From NCBI GenBank assembly GCA_013433145.1, contig CM024190.1, forward strand, positions 5,845,620 to 5,909,619: a stretch of DNA of 64,000 bases. The letters are read 5' to 3'. Shown here one piece after another: positions 38,340 through 51,800 of the stretch (positions within the stretch are counted from its first letter, which is position 1; each line of letters opens with the position of its first letter). The position numbers and the translations under genes are program-made. Under the pieces are notes generated by a model. It did not search any database. It had not been told where the DNA came from and saw only the letters and a list, made by a program, of their open reading frames with translations. The DNA is from Ascaris suum. Its lineage: Eukaryota > Nematoda > Chromadorea > Rhabditida > Ascarididae.

Positions 38340-39500
38340 GAATTTTTCGGCCTGTGAGTTAATGTGAACATGTTTGTAGCATTGAGAGAATTTTCATGTA
38401 GTGTGTCCCATATATGCGGGTAGCTCGGAGTTGCGAGGAACGTAGTGTGTTTTGTTCTGTGAGCTAACTGCAAGGGATGCAGATATCTCATTTTTAATGG
38501 AACTCCTCGAGAAGATCAGTGAAACTGATATTATCAAATTCTTTGCCCTGTTTAACAGAGAGTTGAGCGAAAGAAGATTCCTCAGAGCTACAGACTCTAA
38601 AGGTTTAAAATTTTTAGATGGAATTCGCAATTAGGAATGCATGAGGCTTAAAAGCACTTCTGAAGTACCATTCGGGTAGAATAGCTCTTCCCGGATGCGT
38701 TTCGCAATATCTATTTATGATTGCTTATAAGGTAACAGAACTAGCGTGTAGTACTCAAGAATGGGCACACGGGAAAGCATTGCTGCCAAAGTGTTCGATA
38801 CGTGGATAACGTAGCACCTTCAAAATGCAATCTGCAGTACGCGTAGGTTTTAAAGCAGTTTCGTCATAGCGAAGATCGAAATCCTAGACGCATACTACTC
38901 TCTCGTCGAAATTCCGCGTATCATCTCAACCGGCGGCATTTTTCTGTTCAATCCAACGGTACCTCATGACGTAAGTTCAAGTGCAACACTTGGCATTTTT
39001 TCTGCTGAAATCTGAAACTCCTATTCTCTTGACCGATCAACGATCCTGTCTTAATCTGCTTGTGGAACTTTGAAATCGACAGATGAGATCCGAAGTGAGC
39101 AGTAGATTTTCAAGTCGTCAGTAAAAGTGCTGCACGTGCTCGATCCTCCGTTTCAGATGTCATTTGGGCAATAGATGTCCACGAACGCTATCTCGTACAA
39201 CACCGCTGAAGTCTGCATCGTTTGCAGAAAACTCTATCGATCTTCACTCAAAAACTTCGATCACCAAGAAATCATTCAATCCATTCGAGTGGCGAATCGA
39301 TAATACCATATCTTTCCAACTTAGAGATAAGGTCTTTGTGGTTAAGCAGATCAAGAGGCTTGACACTGTTGACATAATTTACCTCTATTTGAGCGCTTTC
39401 AGCAGAACCCAACACTGATGCCAATCTTTTATGCAAGACATCAAATGGGAAATCGTTGAGGTGCTAGACAAAAAAGCATTATTACTCAGTAGCATGAAGA
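38340..39500 (-). mobile_element. decayed non-LTR (CR1/jockey-like) reverse transcriptase fragment
   Basis: Reading the minus strand from about 39,500 downward gives reverse-transcriptase landmarks in the right order, broken by stops and frameshifts. They are an NAFLSSTSTISHLM segment (template QHAFLxxRST), then a frameshift, then LLNHKDLISKLERYGI with EWI, a stop, FLGDRSF, a stop, VKI; a weak SGVVRDSVRGHLL (template SGVPQGSVLGPLLF); the catalytic box FTDDLKIY (FADD with Ala to Thr) at about 39,100-39,126; and SAEKCQVLHL, matching the xxEKCxVLHL block. The remainder toward 38,340 weakly resembles the RT C-terminus. At least three in-frame stops rule out function. Non-LTR elements copy themselves by target-primed reverse transcription. 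The family call is by motif order only; the 5' endonuclease part and the ends were not found. Confidence 0.7.
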
Positions 39501-42500
39501 ACCTTCGTAATCAGCAGATGATTAAAACCTCTTATCGACAACCGTAGGGATTGGGAGAGGGGAAGGAATAATATCACAGTCTTTTGAAGTTTGGGAAATG
39601 ATTACAAGCATGAGGATCTTTTTCACTTGGGCGTGCCTCTTACCATAAATCCCCTAGGGAATAAGCGATCTGATAATATTTGTCAGCTGCAAAACTACTA
39701 GTCGATCAAACATCGCAGCCAGGTATACTTCAGTTGTCATCCATAAATCTAGGTCTTATGCAGCTAGATATATTCGGCGTTGGTGAAACGTTATCCAGCA
39801 GTTGAGCGGTTGCATTTTATTCATTCTACTGTGAGCCATTTTTGTGCTCACATTGACGATCAAGGTTGATAATGACTGCATTTTGAGAATCCCTCCTAAA
39901 TTTTATAAGATATTCACGCATTTGAATGCTTTTAATTAGTGAGGACACATAAACACTAAAGCACAAAGTCGAAAAGATTGCATGTTTAGGAGGAATTATT
40001 GTGTTGGGATGCAGAACGAAATGCGCTGAGTCAAGACGTCGATCGCTTGCTTCCGTAGTTGTCATTTTCCGGAACCGGAAATGCGCTTCCGTCGTAACTG
40101 CGTAACTGTTTACACATCATTGTGGAATTAGTTGTAAATGCCAGTCTGTAAATAAAGCTTCATTTACACTCGTGGAATAAAGCGAGATTATCCACGTAGC
40201 TTTTCAGTTAGGAAAACATTTGCTAGAATATAAGTGTACAGGACGTTTACTCTAGCTAAAGTTGCATAAACAAGCATTTTTCATCCATCGTATAAAATAT
40301 TTCTGTTATACTCAACTCCAACAATGTTTCAGAGCAATATTAAACGCCACTCGATCAACACATTGCTTTCGGCTTAACTCTGTCTATAAACTGTCGTTAT
40401 ACAATTAGATATGCTGATAGATTAGCTTCCATTCTTGAGCGTTCCGTTCAGAATCATTTCACGGATAGGGCAACGGGTTGAAACGTAGAGAGGGATGAAA
40501 TAAATACGTTATTGAACACTACATTTCCTCTAGCGCTAAGCAAGATTCCTTCCACTCAATAATGGTGCGTTTAATATTTCATTTATCTGCGCTTGGTCCA
40601 TACTTGCACAAAGATTATAAACATTAGAGGAATGCAGATAAAACCGGTTTCTTAGAACGAATTATTTTCGTATCTAGAGGAAGATGTACAGAGGAAATAA
40701 AACTAAACTTTGTTTTCTATAATTTCGTGCACATAATGCAAAACTAAACGCGAACATGTTTTGGACATGCTTATATAAATATGGGTTCTCTGCAGCGGAA
40801 AAAAGGTGTTGCATATCTCAGTATGTTCGGTGATGAATCCCGAAAAGTCAACGTCAATTGGTGAATAGCTGATGCGATTGGAACGTTTGTGAAGTTTAGT
40901 GGCCAGATGTACTGACTCCATATCTGAAACTGTTTCGCTTTTCTGTAACATCTAAAGACAGTGGTAAACCGTTCGCAAAAAAAAAAAATGGAAAATGCTT
41001 TTTCCTATCCTTAGCGTCCGATCTTTCATAGGCAGAGCTTTGAATGATTATCGCATGAATTTTCAGCAGAATTTAAAAGGTGCGTTGGCAGATCATAACT
41101 AACGATATACGACGTTTCGACCAATGGTGATTTCGATCCGATCGAACGATTAGCCCCATCCGAAGATATTTTTCGTATAGAGCAATTGCGCACGGGATAT
41201 CTGATACTTTTCACCCTACATGCGTAATAGCTTTTCAACGCTTTCTATTTTCGCTTGAAATCAACAAACAATTTGGCAGGCTGCTGGAAGAAAGCATTGA
41301 GATCAGGAAGTGTCTCGTTCTGTGGGCAACGGCGAGCATGGCAGTCCGACGAATTCATTCTCATAAAAGCTGACCTCAGCGGAAATCAAGTTCGAAATGT
41401 CGAGATCAGTTGTAAATAGCTAGTATGATGGAAGTATTTGTTATGCGAGAAACGTCAAATGAGAGATAAAAAATCGAAAAATTGCAGAATGTAAGGACTA
41501 GAGAGATGAAGATTTGTCGGAAATGCGTTAAAGCTTTCTCATCTGGCTATGATACCACGCATCTGGGATAACGCATGCTCTGGCCATTTCAATGAGCTCT
41601 TTGTTTCTGCACAAATCGTTTTTTTTTTCGACAAAACTCGACATATTATTAGCGTAGTAAAAGGTTTTTGCCGTAGAACTGCTTGACGTCACCAGTTGAA
41701 CTCGGTTGAGTGAAATTGATAAAAGATGTTGATTTTTTTATTACAATGTGCAATGATCCCATTCTCGTAACCTTCCAAAAAATTGAAAGTTCACCTCATT
41801 CGTTTAGATGGTGATTTGTTGTTGTTTTATGTTCCACAAAAATTTCTTATCACTATTATATTCCCTCAATCGATTTTCATTAAATAGCATTGTCCCACTT
41901 CACAGTTATTGTGAACTTCTTTTTTTTTTTTTAAGAAGAGCACTTATTTTAGTACAAGCAAAATATCCCTACCCCACTCCCCCCTCCTCTCTATTCCTCT
42001 CAAGACATAGGCCCTTTTGTCAAATTCTCGTCAATTTTTCGACGTCGACGTTGTGGGTGGTCGAGCAGATCTAATGTGCGCAAATCTTATCCATCTTACT
42101 ACCGTCCTGTTATGGTTTCATCATCCAGTCACTACGATAGATCTTACTAATGCAACTATCCTTATATTCACCGAATTCGCGGTGATTTGTATAGCTGCGT
42201 TTCCTTTTTTTGTAGTTCTTTTCGCGAAAAATCTGTTAGAGACTACTATTTTGGACAGAGCAGTGGTGTTCGCTACATAGGTAATACAAACGTAAGGTTG
42301 CGCCCTGTACAAGTGATGTCGATGTGGATGATCGCAATCATGAAAGAGACTTCTATTCACAAGTATAGCAAAGAAAGGGTCCAATTCCATGCACTTTTGC
42401 AAATTTGCCCTTGCAAAGTTCATCATGGGAAATGTTGTTCTTGTGTGCACATATGTGCTTTTTCTTCTACCCATTTGTCTTCTTGTGGCTTCAAATCAGG

Positions 42501-45471
42501 AATCGCCGAAGGCAAAAAGCTAGGATATTTGGTGCATGTAATGTGCACCGAAGAGTGGCACCGCTGTCTACTTTCAAACTGATTAGTCGCCTTTGAATGT
42601 AGCTATGAGCCTTTAAGTATATCAAAAAAGTTCATATGAATTTTTGCTTTGGCTAGTCATAAAAAAAGATCGGTCTTTCATAGATTTGCATGAACACTTG
42701 CTTCACTTTAAATCTGAGCGTGTTTCTCTGCGTTTTTTATCACTTGCTAACCAACGAAATTGTTAACACAGCTGAGCGCAATTCAAAGATGCATATCGTG
42801 CCAGCTGCTCTGGCTCTTTTCAGCATTTGTTTCACACCGCATTATAATGGGCTGCAAAATGGGGCAATTTCATGCAGTTCAATTTTAAGTGAACAAATGT
42901 AATGATCAAATAATCCAGCGGTTTGCAATCCGAATGATACCCTAACGACTTTTCTCCAACTTCCCAGCTGATAGTTTGTTGGCACTCGAAGTAAGGTTTT
43001 TTTGCAATATGCATTCATACCATCTGGAGTTGCCATTCCTTTGTTTGGGATTTTATCGGTTGCATTAGTTGAAGGGTGCTTCTCCATTAATTCATCTTGG
43101 CTTTCTGCTTGTAGTTCACTTCTGGGATACAATGAAATTAGTGCTCTGACATCTACTCTTCGTGAATAAATCATAAGAGGCTATTCGTTTTTCTTGTTCA
43201 TGTCGTATTTGATTTGCGATGAAGTCAGTAGGAGTTGTGTTTTTACACGTGAAACCAATCAGCACTTGAGAAGACGACGCCCATCTTCAACGCTCATCTT
43301 CATGCTCGGAGCGTACTGAAATATGGGAATAGGCTTGCTTTCATATCTATATTGCCATATCATACATGATTGCATGCCGATCGTTTCAAATGCTTTTGCA
43401 TTCTATAAACTGAATACATGCTAGTGCAGTTCTTACGTTTTTTACATTCTATGTGTCATATCCGGTCATTAATTAAAATTTCCTTTTTTTTTGTAATTTA
43501 GTCATTTCTCTATATGAAGAAGCATCCTGACAACTTTCTGCATCATTGAGCGTAAACTGGGGCTTGATAACGTTCAAAAGGATAATAATGCGAACGAGTA
43601 CTTAACGTAACAACTGACTGTTATGGCCTAAACTAGTATGAGCTATTTTATGCGAAACCAAATATCAACAGTGAACGTTCTGCTTCATTATGTAAATTTC
43701 CTTGATGATTTCGTTGAAAGTTTAATAGATACATCATTGAGCGCATTATTCAACTTATTCGAACTGACCAACTTGCTTGTTCGATGGTATGCAAATTGGA
43801 TAAACGACCATTTCTCACCAATTATATGTGCAATACGATTACATATGCAATACAATTGTGCGTAATTTTGTCACATATTGTGGAAGCGTTATTAATCATA
43901 ATTTTCTGCTGTGCTAATCGAATCGAACGGAGAATAATATGGCCGAAGCGATTTGAATTTCTAAGAGTTTAACTTTTATAATTTATATAATCGACGAAAA
44001 GATGAGCGTTTCCTTCAGTGAGGGAAATTTCTCTCCTGGGTAAGTGAACATTGCAAGCTTCGCTGAGATGTCACAGCACCTCCAAATATTATGATTTCTG
44101 TATTTTTTAAAAACATTAGTGAGATTTTCTGAGATGCACCGCGTAAAAACTTTTGACATGCTGCTAGCAGGGGTAATTTGAGAGGAAGATGAGCGAACGA
44201 ATGATTTGAGACGTCATCTGGCCAGATAAGATTGATAGAGTGAGTTGTTCCTTAGACACATATTCCCACAAAGAGTGTCATATGGAGAAGCTGTCAGGAA
44301 CAACATATTCCGCTCAAATTTTGAACGTACTTTGTGTGTGCGTGTCACATTCCAACCTCACCTTTGAGGTTGTCCAATGAAGATATGCGTCGAACTTGCT
44401 GCTAAAGCATTTTAAATTGTTTTTAATTTAATTGCATGTGATGTTTTTGACGAGCAGTTTACTGGAATAATCTATCCCCATTTTGAACTTCAAAATACGC
44501 TTTATTTTTTCCCGACTATCCTGCTATTAATTAGGTTTATAAAAGAGCAAATCTAGACGATATTAATATCTTTCAAACGCATCGACTCACCAACTTTATC
44601 ATTCTTCGTGTTGTGGAACTATCGCAATGGTAATTAGCGCTGACAGCCATATTAAATGCATTTTGCCTTGTTTGAATTTTTGAATATTATCTGAACTAAT
44701 GAGATATGGTTGCTAAACCGGAAATTGTGGAAATGAAGCTGCTCGAAATTCGAAGAAGCAAAGAATGCTTCGCCACTGCGTGATTTTAAAGTGGCAAACT
44801 GTGGCGGACATAACCATCCAAATTTAGCTGTCACTGCATCTCATCTTCCTTTTTTTTCACTTATGAATCCACAACTTTTTACAGATATTCTATAGAAATG
44901 CTAACAATACATTATGTTAGCAGAAACTTCAAAGATATTTTTGAATTTTATATTAATTCAAGCATCTCGGTACCGTTGCACGCAGATTCACTCAACTCAA
45001 TAACAGCCCCCTACTTCGTCGATATCGTTGATAAAAACGACTAGAAAAGCCATCTAGGTAGCTTAGGTTAGGCGAGTGATGACGATTTCATATGTTGATA
45101 GGCTGTGCATAACGGTGACTTACATCTCTCCAATTCAACAAATGACTGACAGAGGTGTCAAAATTTTCAAACGATTGTATCGATTAAGAAAGCCCTAATT
45201 TCTGTTTACATTAACCACAGTCACTTCATCATGTTAGCTATGCATTTTATTTTATCCATCCCCACAACTTATTCATTCTTTTTATTACTTCCGCTTGACG
45301 GTATTCCATTGCTATCATTTTGAAATTAGCGCTTTGCGTCTTTGAATTTTTCCACAATTTTCTCTCAAATTGCATTGATTTCTCTTCACTTTATAACCTA
45401 CTTTTGTAACAATTTACATATAAGAGGCGTTGTGTTCTTTTCAATAAAGCAACAAGTTTTTAAACGAAGTC

Positions 45472-45503
45472 TTTATTTATTTATTTATTATTATTATTAT
45501 TAG
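45472..45503. repeat. TTTA/TTA microsatellite
   Basis: A run of TTTA units passing into TTA units, about 32 bp long. Confidence 0.85.
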
Positions 45504-45748
45504 TTTTTCATTTGGAGGACGTGTCATTGAATAAAGGGATGAAATTTGGCGAAGATAAATAAGAACAATAAAACGATAATTGTTTCTTGAAAACTATTTC
45601 ATTTCAATAGATTTTATTAATGCTGTAGTCATGCTCTTATATTATTTTGTTTCAAATTTAATTGTTTCTTCATTTTTGATTGCAATACATAAATACCTCT
45701 CATTGCACATTGAAAAAAGAACCCCTTCTATAGTAGCTCTTTCTTCAG

Positions 45749-45977
45749 AAAAGCATTCTTTATCATTTGGCAAAATTAAACATCAACTCATAACTCTAAA
45801 GGAAGAACCACTCAAGCAAGCTGGCAAACTTCAGCCTGCTGCATTAAATGTAGACGATATGGAAAGATGTTTGCTCGCACACAGAAACTGCCAACATTCA
45901 TTGCTTTCTATGCATTGTTCACCATTAAAACAACGACTCATTTCAAGTCTTATATTAGAGATAGGACCATTTAAAAG
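45749..45977 (+). CDS. candidate lone coding exon
   Basis: A 229-nt segment sits between CTTTCTTCAG and AAAAG|GTGAAT. It is open for 75 codons in a frame with a soluble, charged protein (LITLKEEPLKQAGKLQ, LNVDDMERCLLAHR). The same frame stays open another 170 nt upstream, but there it encodes an AT-rich hydrophobic stretch. A possible last exon at 46,172-46,202 (after CCCTACAG) joins in phase and stops after ten codons. The VDDMERxL patch faintly recalls helices in eIF4E-transporter-type proteins, which is too weak for a call. No other exons were found, so it could be a gene relic. Confidence 0.25.
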
Positions 45978-47551
45978 GTGAATAAATGAATAGATCAATG
46001 CGAACATTTTATTATTTGTTGGCAATTCATGAAATTAGTTGATACATTGAACGGAAATATAAAAACGCACATCGCCCCTATCATCGTGATAGGTCGCTTT
46101 CTCATTCTTTTAATTTTTATTCAAAAAGTCTAGTGGGCTGAACCACAAAAAGCGTCTGATTTACCCTACAGGACTATTGCAGCTGTGTCATTCGCTCTTT
46201 AATCGACTAGTTTGCGTTGCACATATCATGATTGCAAGATCATTAACCAATCAATGTGTCTAAAGGTATGCAGCTAGAATATGCAAGTTGGGACCAGGTC
46301 GGGTAAGGTTCGGGAATTTGAATATGGGTCGGGAGACAGTGTGCGAGACAACAATCTGTCGAAGGCGGTCGCATTGGTGCTGCTTGCTTGGTTCATTGCG
46401 TATTTCGAGTTCCTGCGTTTCTCTTTTGAACATTCAGAGAGCGCATCATCTCTAGCCGGTTTAGTGACCACTAAAGCGGATCTATATTAGTGTGAGCAAT
46501 CCATTCAGCGGTCCTCTTGCATCATCCGCCTCTCTCTCTTTATATTTCAGTTGATTTATTTGCTTGCTAGTCGATCGGGTGAGATACTCTGATTTTATCT
46601 GACGACAACAATTTACCTGTAACTTTAAGCAAATAGAGGGAATTAGGGCCGTTATAAGTAGAGCTAATTAATGACACTGTATCTTAGAAGAATATTTTCC
46701 CAAAAGAACGCTCTGTTTCAGTTTCCGCTTCTAATAAAAGATTGATTCACTAACTGTTGTCATACAATTTATGTTGCTTAAAGATTGCAATAATCACTTA
46801 TGCAAATGGCACAGTAAGCGTTTTGCTCTCTGTAATGTTTTTCACGTGAAATCTATGCTATGCAACGAGAAATCAGCGTGTAGTGAGACATGGCGGCTAT
46901 GAGGCAGTGAATTCGATATACTAGTGCTAGGACGCTGAACAAGAGAAGTGACGCCAAAGCCGATTTACATATTCCCTAATTTTTTTTTAAAGCAATTCAT
47001 GGTTTTTACGATGATTTCGGCTTAACTATTTTCAATTATTATTATTATATGCGTGTATTTTGAAACTGGAATATTTTCAGCGGATAATTTCTGTTGAAAT
47101 TGATATTATTGTGGAAATTTTTTTGAAACGAGATTCTTTTACTTTTGTTCTTGGTGTGTTTCCAATAAGAATAATTTCGGCTTTCGAATGTTTCGTAAGG
47201 ACGCACCTCTGAAAGAAATAGTGCTGTCACAAGTGACACATGTGTGCAGTGGAACATTGTAAACGTGTTTACTGGAAAAATTGTAAAGCATTGTTGGATG
47301 AAGATTATTAACGACAGACGACTGACAGCAACCAAAAGACAACGCGGCTATCATTTTCCACTAATATCAACAATCAACGCTTGCAAATCGCTTATCATCA
47401 TAATAGTACATGGTCGACACATAAATGCATAATGCTAAATGCAATTAATCTAACAATCACATATCACATCAATCAGAAAAATATTCGAATCCCAAATTGC
47501 ACTACTCATATAATAAAGGGTTTTAATGGGTTATATTACTTCTGCTGTAAA

Positions 47552-47593
47552 ATGAAGTTAATCTGGTTAACTATGAAGTTAATCTGGTTAACT
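47552..47593. repeat. perfect 21-bp tandem duplication
   Basis: Two identical head-to-tail copies of a 21-bp unit beginning ATGAAGTTAATCTGG, at 47,552-47,572 and 47,573-47,593. The perfect identity suggests a recent slippage event. Confidence 0.9.
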
Positions 47594-48875
47594 AACTTTT
47601 TTACGATATTCACGTATAATTCTTAACCGTCAATCGTCCGCATCCGTGTTGTGACCTTTCTATCAGTTGCCTTTTCAATTGCTCCTTCTAAGTTTGCTCG
47701 GCGCACTTTTGCTTTACTTTCACGGCGCATCACTGCAATCGTCCTCACAGAACGTCATCTTCTCTTTCAAGCGCAATTTTTGAAATTTTCTATTACTATT
47801 AAGTGTCCGATCCGTGCATTCTTCCTCGCTTGTTTGTAATATTGCTGCAATCATCACTCCCTTCATTATTTATCGCTTCAATACAACTTTGCTGTAAGCA
47901 ATTCTTTAGATTTTTCGAGTACTACACTGCGAGTTTCTTGATGAAAATTTATATTATTTTCCAAAGTGCAGTCTGCTTAAGTGATTATTTGTGGCGAACA
48001 ATTCCGACTATTTCTTTTTTTTTTTGCAAAGCGATGGTTTTGAAGGACGATCAACTTTTTGGGAAGTCGGCGCCTTAAAGTCATTCAGACCGCTAAACAA
48101 CGACAACGTACCTGACGATTCGGTGACATTTAATAAATTTAGTTGTACATCGGTGATATTTGACCGAAACGAAACAAACATAGGATGTTGATATCGATGT
48201 ATGCGTATCTGTATGGAGCAGCTTCAGTCTACGATTGCAATAATCTATTGTGATGAGGTCTTTCACTTTAATTCGCCTACTTGAATGAACTCTCGTTCGT
48301 TTCGCCGCTGCTCACATGAGTTCCGCTTTAAAGCGAATCCGAGTAGTTCAGAGTTAGATTCTAAAGAGGATCGAATTAAACGAATACTTTTCGAGGTTAA
48401 ATATTCACAATGACAGTGTTTTTTGCGCAAATTAATTTTCGGTTTGATAAAGATATTCTAGATATTTATTGATATTCTTTAGCGAAAATTCTATTCATGA
48501 TTGGAAGAACTAACCATTTAAAAAGATGACGTTAAAATTGTACATAATTTCGTTGTTGTCAACGAAAAAAAAAAGAGCTTAAAGCGTAGAATATATTCAC
48601 CATATTCTTCATATTTCCCTAATTGTGAATTTTTGCATCCCGTTCGCTGAGCACTTCATCGAATAGGACATATTTTGATGTTTCCGCAATTCGTTGCGGC
48701 TCAACTTTATGCGATATTTACTGAAATTTTCGATAACAAAGTACCTATGGCAAGTAACTTCTACGTTGCGTCTCCTCTATTGTTGTAATGTAAGGTAATC
48801 TTTATGAAATAGTTTACAGACTTTGTATAGATTCAATAGGATCTTCTATTGGACAGCTGTATCTCACTGGGAAGC

Positions 48876-51800
48876 ATGACTGAGTATAAAGGATTGGTGC
48901 AAAGTTTACGTACTTATCCACCTGCCGTGTTCTTCATGCTTGGCAATGAATTTTGCGAACGCTTCAGTTTCTATGGAATGCGCGCTATTCTCACACTCTA
49001 TCTCATCACGGAACACCACTTTGAAGAAAGGTCTAGTTTTATTTAAGCAAATTCAAATCTCATCGCCATTCTTACTTTCACCTCAGTCCATTGAGTTCTC
49101 TGCTGATGACGAAACAAGAGATTAGAAGTGTAAGTGCAAACAACTGTGCACAATCTCGTCATGAAGTAATTCAATTAACATGCGTCATCGAGTAGCTATT
49201 CGGCGTTTGCTCAAAAACACTACGGTAAACAACGCGGGTTACCGTATGCCTTCACAATTCTTATTGCATAATCATTTTTGTTGAGCACATTACAGCCGAG
49301 ATAATCTTGGCAATGAATATTGCAACACATTTTTACGACGTCCATATAGTCAATGAGGTCTCTTTGGATACGTCAACAATTAACCGGAAAAAAGAAGACC
49401 ATAAAGATTTTGGAAGAAAGCTTCGAAAAAGTATCTCTCCTCTTTTGCGCTGAAATGGCCATTCACGAATGTCCCTAAACTTACTGCAGTAGAACGTCTC
49501 AAATTTCAGATTCTTCAAACTTAGTCAGTATGGTCTCTCTTCAGAGCATTCATGCCCTCAAATGTAAAAACTCCCGCTTAAGCACCAAAAGCGCAAAAAA
49601 AAAAATCCGAGCAATGGAGCGAGCAATCTGTTGCTACTCTTTAGAAATTGATATGCCATCAACATAATCAAGAGAATCTTTCAATAGCACATCTCAACAT
49701 TTGTTTCTGAAAGAGTTACTGCCTACGTGTAGTGCTACATTTAAATAGGTGTTAAGTTTTCAGCCAGGCATCGCTATTCTACCACGCATTTGTATCACTA
49801 GCATTCGCGTCGCCCCTGATTGGCTCGGTGGTGGCCGACAACTACTTCGGCCGGTTTCGTGTCATCCTTTGGGTGTCGCTTGTCTACGTGATGGGGCATG
49901 TGCTTCTCTCGATAGGTGCTATACCACAAATTGCACACACGCTACGCTCAGTGCTTGATTTCAGCGGCTTGATCGTAATTGCACTGGCCACTGGCGGTAT
50001 CAAACCGTGTGTCTCCGCTTTCGCTGCTGATCAGGCCTGTCATTTACGAGACCAATTTTCATAACGTGTTCGCATTTTTATCACATAGAAGTTTGAATTT
50101 GTGTAGAGGCGGAGGATTGTAATGTCAACGTGGAAACAAATAGCGATAACAAAAATGATAATAAAAGTATATGAGAACGATGCAAAGCGAAATGAAAAAC
50201 TTTCACCTTCAATAGTTGAATAAATGGCATTAAAATTTGAAACTTGCAATTTCTTTCTTGAATTTTTCTTAATATTAATATCCTACTGATAACGTTTTGT
50301 AGAAAATCTAATCTCTTTTATAGTTTGGTGAGCATCAAGCGGAACAACGGACGCAGTTTTTTTCATTCTTCTATTTCGCGATAAATGCTGGCTCTTTGGT
50401 TGCGATACTTCTAACACCGATGCTGCGTGGTAGAGTGAAATGTTTCGGATCAGAATACTGCTTTCCGCTCGCTTTCGGTGAGTCGCTTTATTTAAGTTTA
50501 TGCACTTATTAATGACACACACAATCCACTAATTCCACGACAATTCCTAATCAGTTTTGAGTAGTTCACTCTGTGAAGCCCTTGAATGGCGACCCGATTC
50601 TAGGCCTAATGACGTCCCCTAATACCGGACTCAAAGAAATTGTAAAATTTGGCGTTAGAATCTGTGCAAAGTAGTATTAGCCGCTGATGGAGGAAGCTCC
50701 TTCCTGCTTGCTACATTTGGTAGTAATGATCAATATCTTCGAAGGTGTGACGCATAAATTAGATTACTCATTGCTGCTGGCAGTTGAGAGGATTAGGCGA
50801 TCGTGAAATTCTTCGCTAAAAAGTCTTCTTCTCCTTCATTTGTTTCACTTGCTAGGTACGTGTGTCGTTTCGTAGTTTGGATGCCGTTCCGGAGCATCTC
50901 TCGGCTAGTCTTAAAAAACAATTTTGTAAACTGCGCTCGTTCTTACTGTTCCTTTCCTCTTTAACAATCGCATTTTGCAGGAAATAAACTGCTGTATCCA
51001 AATAAGGAAAACATATTATTGAGGAGGTTGATCGACAAAATTCAGCAAGCTCTTTGCTTACAAACTTCATATGGGTATACGCTGTTCGCTGCACTATTAC
51101 TCGAAAATAACCCAGCATTAACGTTATAAGATATACCACATCAATCCATCTTGAGAAGCTTGTTCAATGCGCAAGCCTGACGACCTCACGAGCGATTTTC
51201 TAACTGACAGAAGTTCTAGCTAGAAAAATTAGGCGAGTGGAATATCCATAAGGCCAATGCGATCTGCGTACATTGCTGAATGAATTGATGACAACATTCT
51301 TGTGCTAACGAGCTTTTACAGGTGTACCTGGCGTACTTATGTTGATTGCCTTCTTGCTGTTCGTCGCAGGTTGGAAGTACTACAAAATATCGCCTGCAGC
51401 CAAAGGGAACGTCGTCTTTAGCGTTTTCGGCTGCATTTGCTATGCTGCAAAGCAAAAAATGTACGCCATGTGCAGGTGAGAAACGAGACAGTACTCTCAA
51501 AGGTCACACTTTAAGCCGAACATAGATTCCTCTCATTGCATCTGTCGCAACCTTTTTACGAATGGCACCTATTCTAGCCTGCCTCCATCTTTTTCAAGTC
51601 ATTGTATCGTTTGTTTTTTTCCACATCAGCCATTCTGTTTTTCGAACCACGGTCACAACTCTTTACCTTTTGTTTATTCCCTATTCCCTTCGTTGTTTTC
51701 ATACCGAATTATACGTTAATTGTTCCATGACCATCGAAAACGTGCTGCGGAACATCTGCTTCATTGCGAAAATATATGAAGACTGTCATGTTGCCATGGT

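Larger units (their letters stand above)
39501..48839. other. gene-poor AT-rich region
   Basis: More than 9 kb without a recognisable gene. It holds short open frames with AT-driven composition (rich in Phe, Ile, Leu, Ser), T and A runs, a TTTA/TTA microsatellite at 45,472-45,503, a GC-richer island at 46,281-46,490 open on both strands, and a perfect 21-bp tandem duplication at 47,552-47,593. One segment at 45,749-45,977 has exon-like borders and is listed separately. Part of the right end presumably contains the promoter of the peptide transporter gene. Confidence 0.5.

Noticed and set aside
46274..46490. GC-richer island open on both strands
   Set aside because: Neither frame resembles a known family or has matching splice sites; direction cannot be decided.
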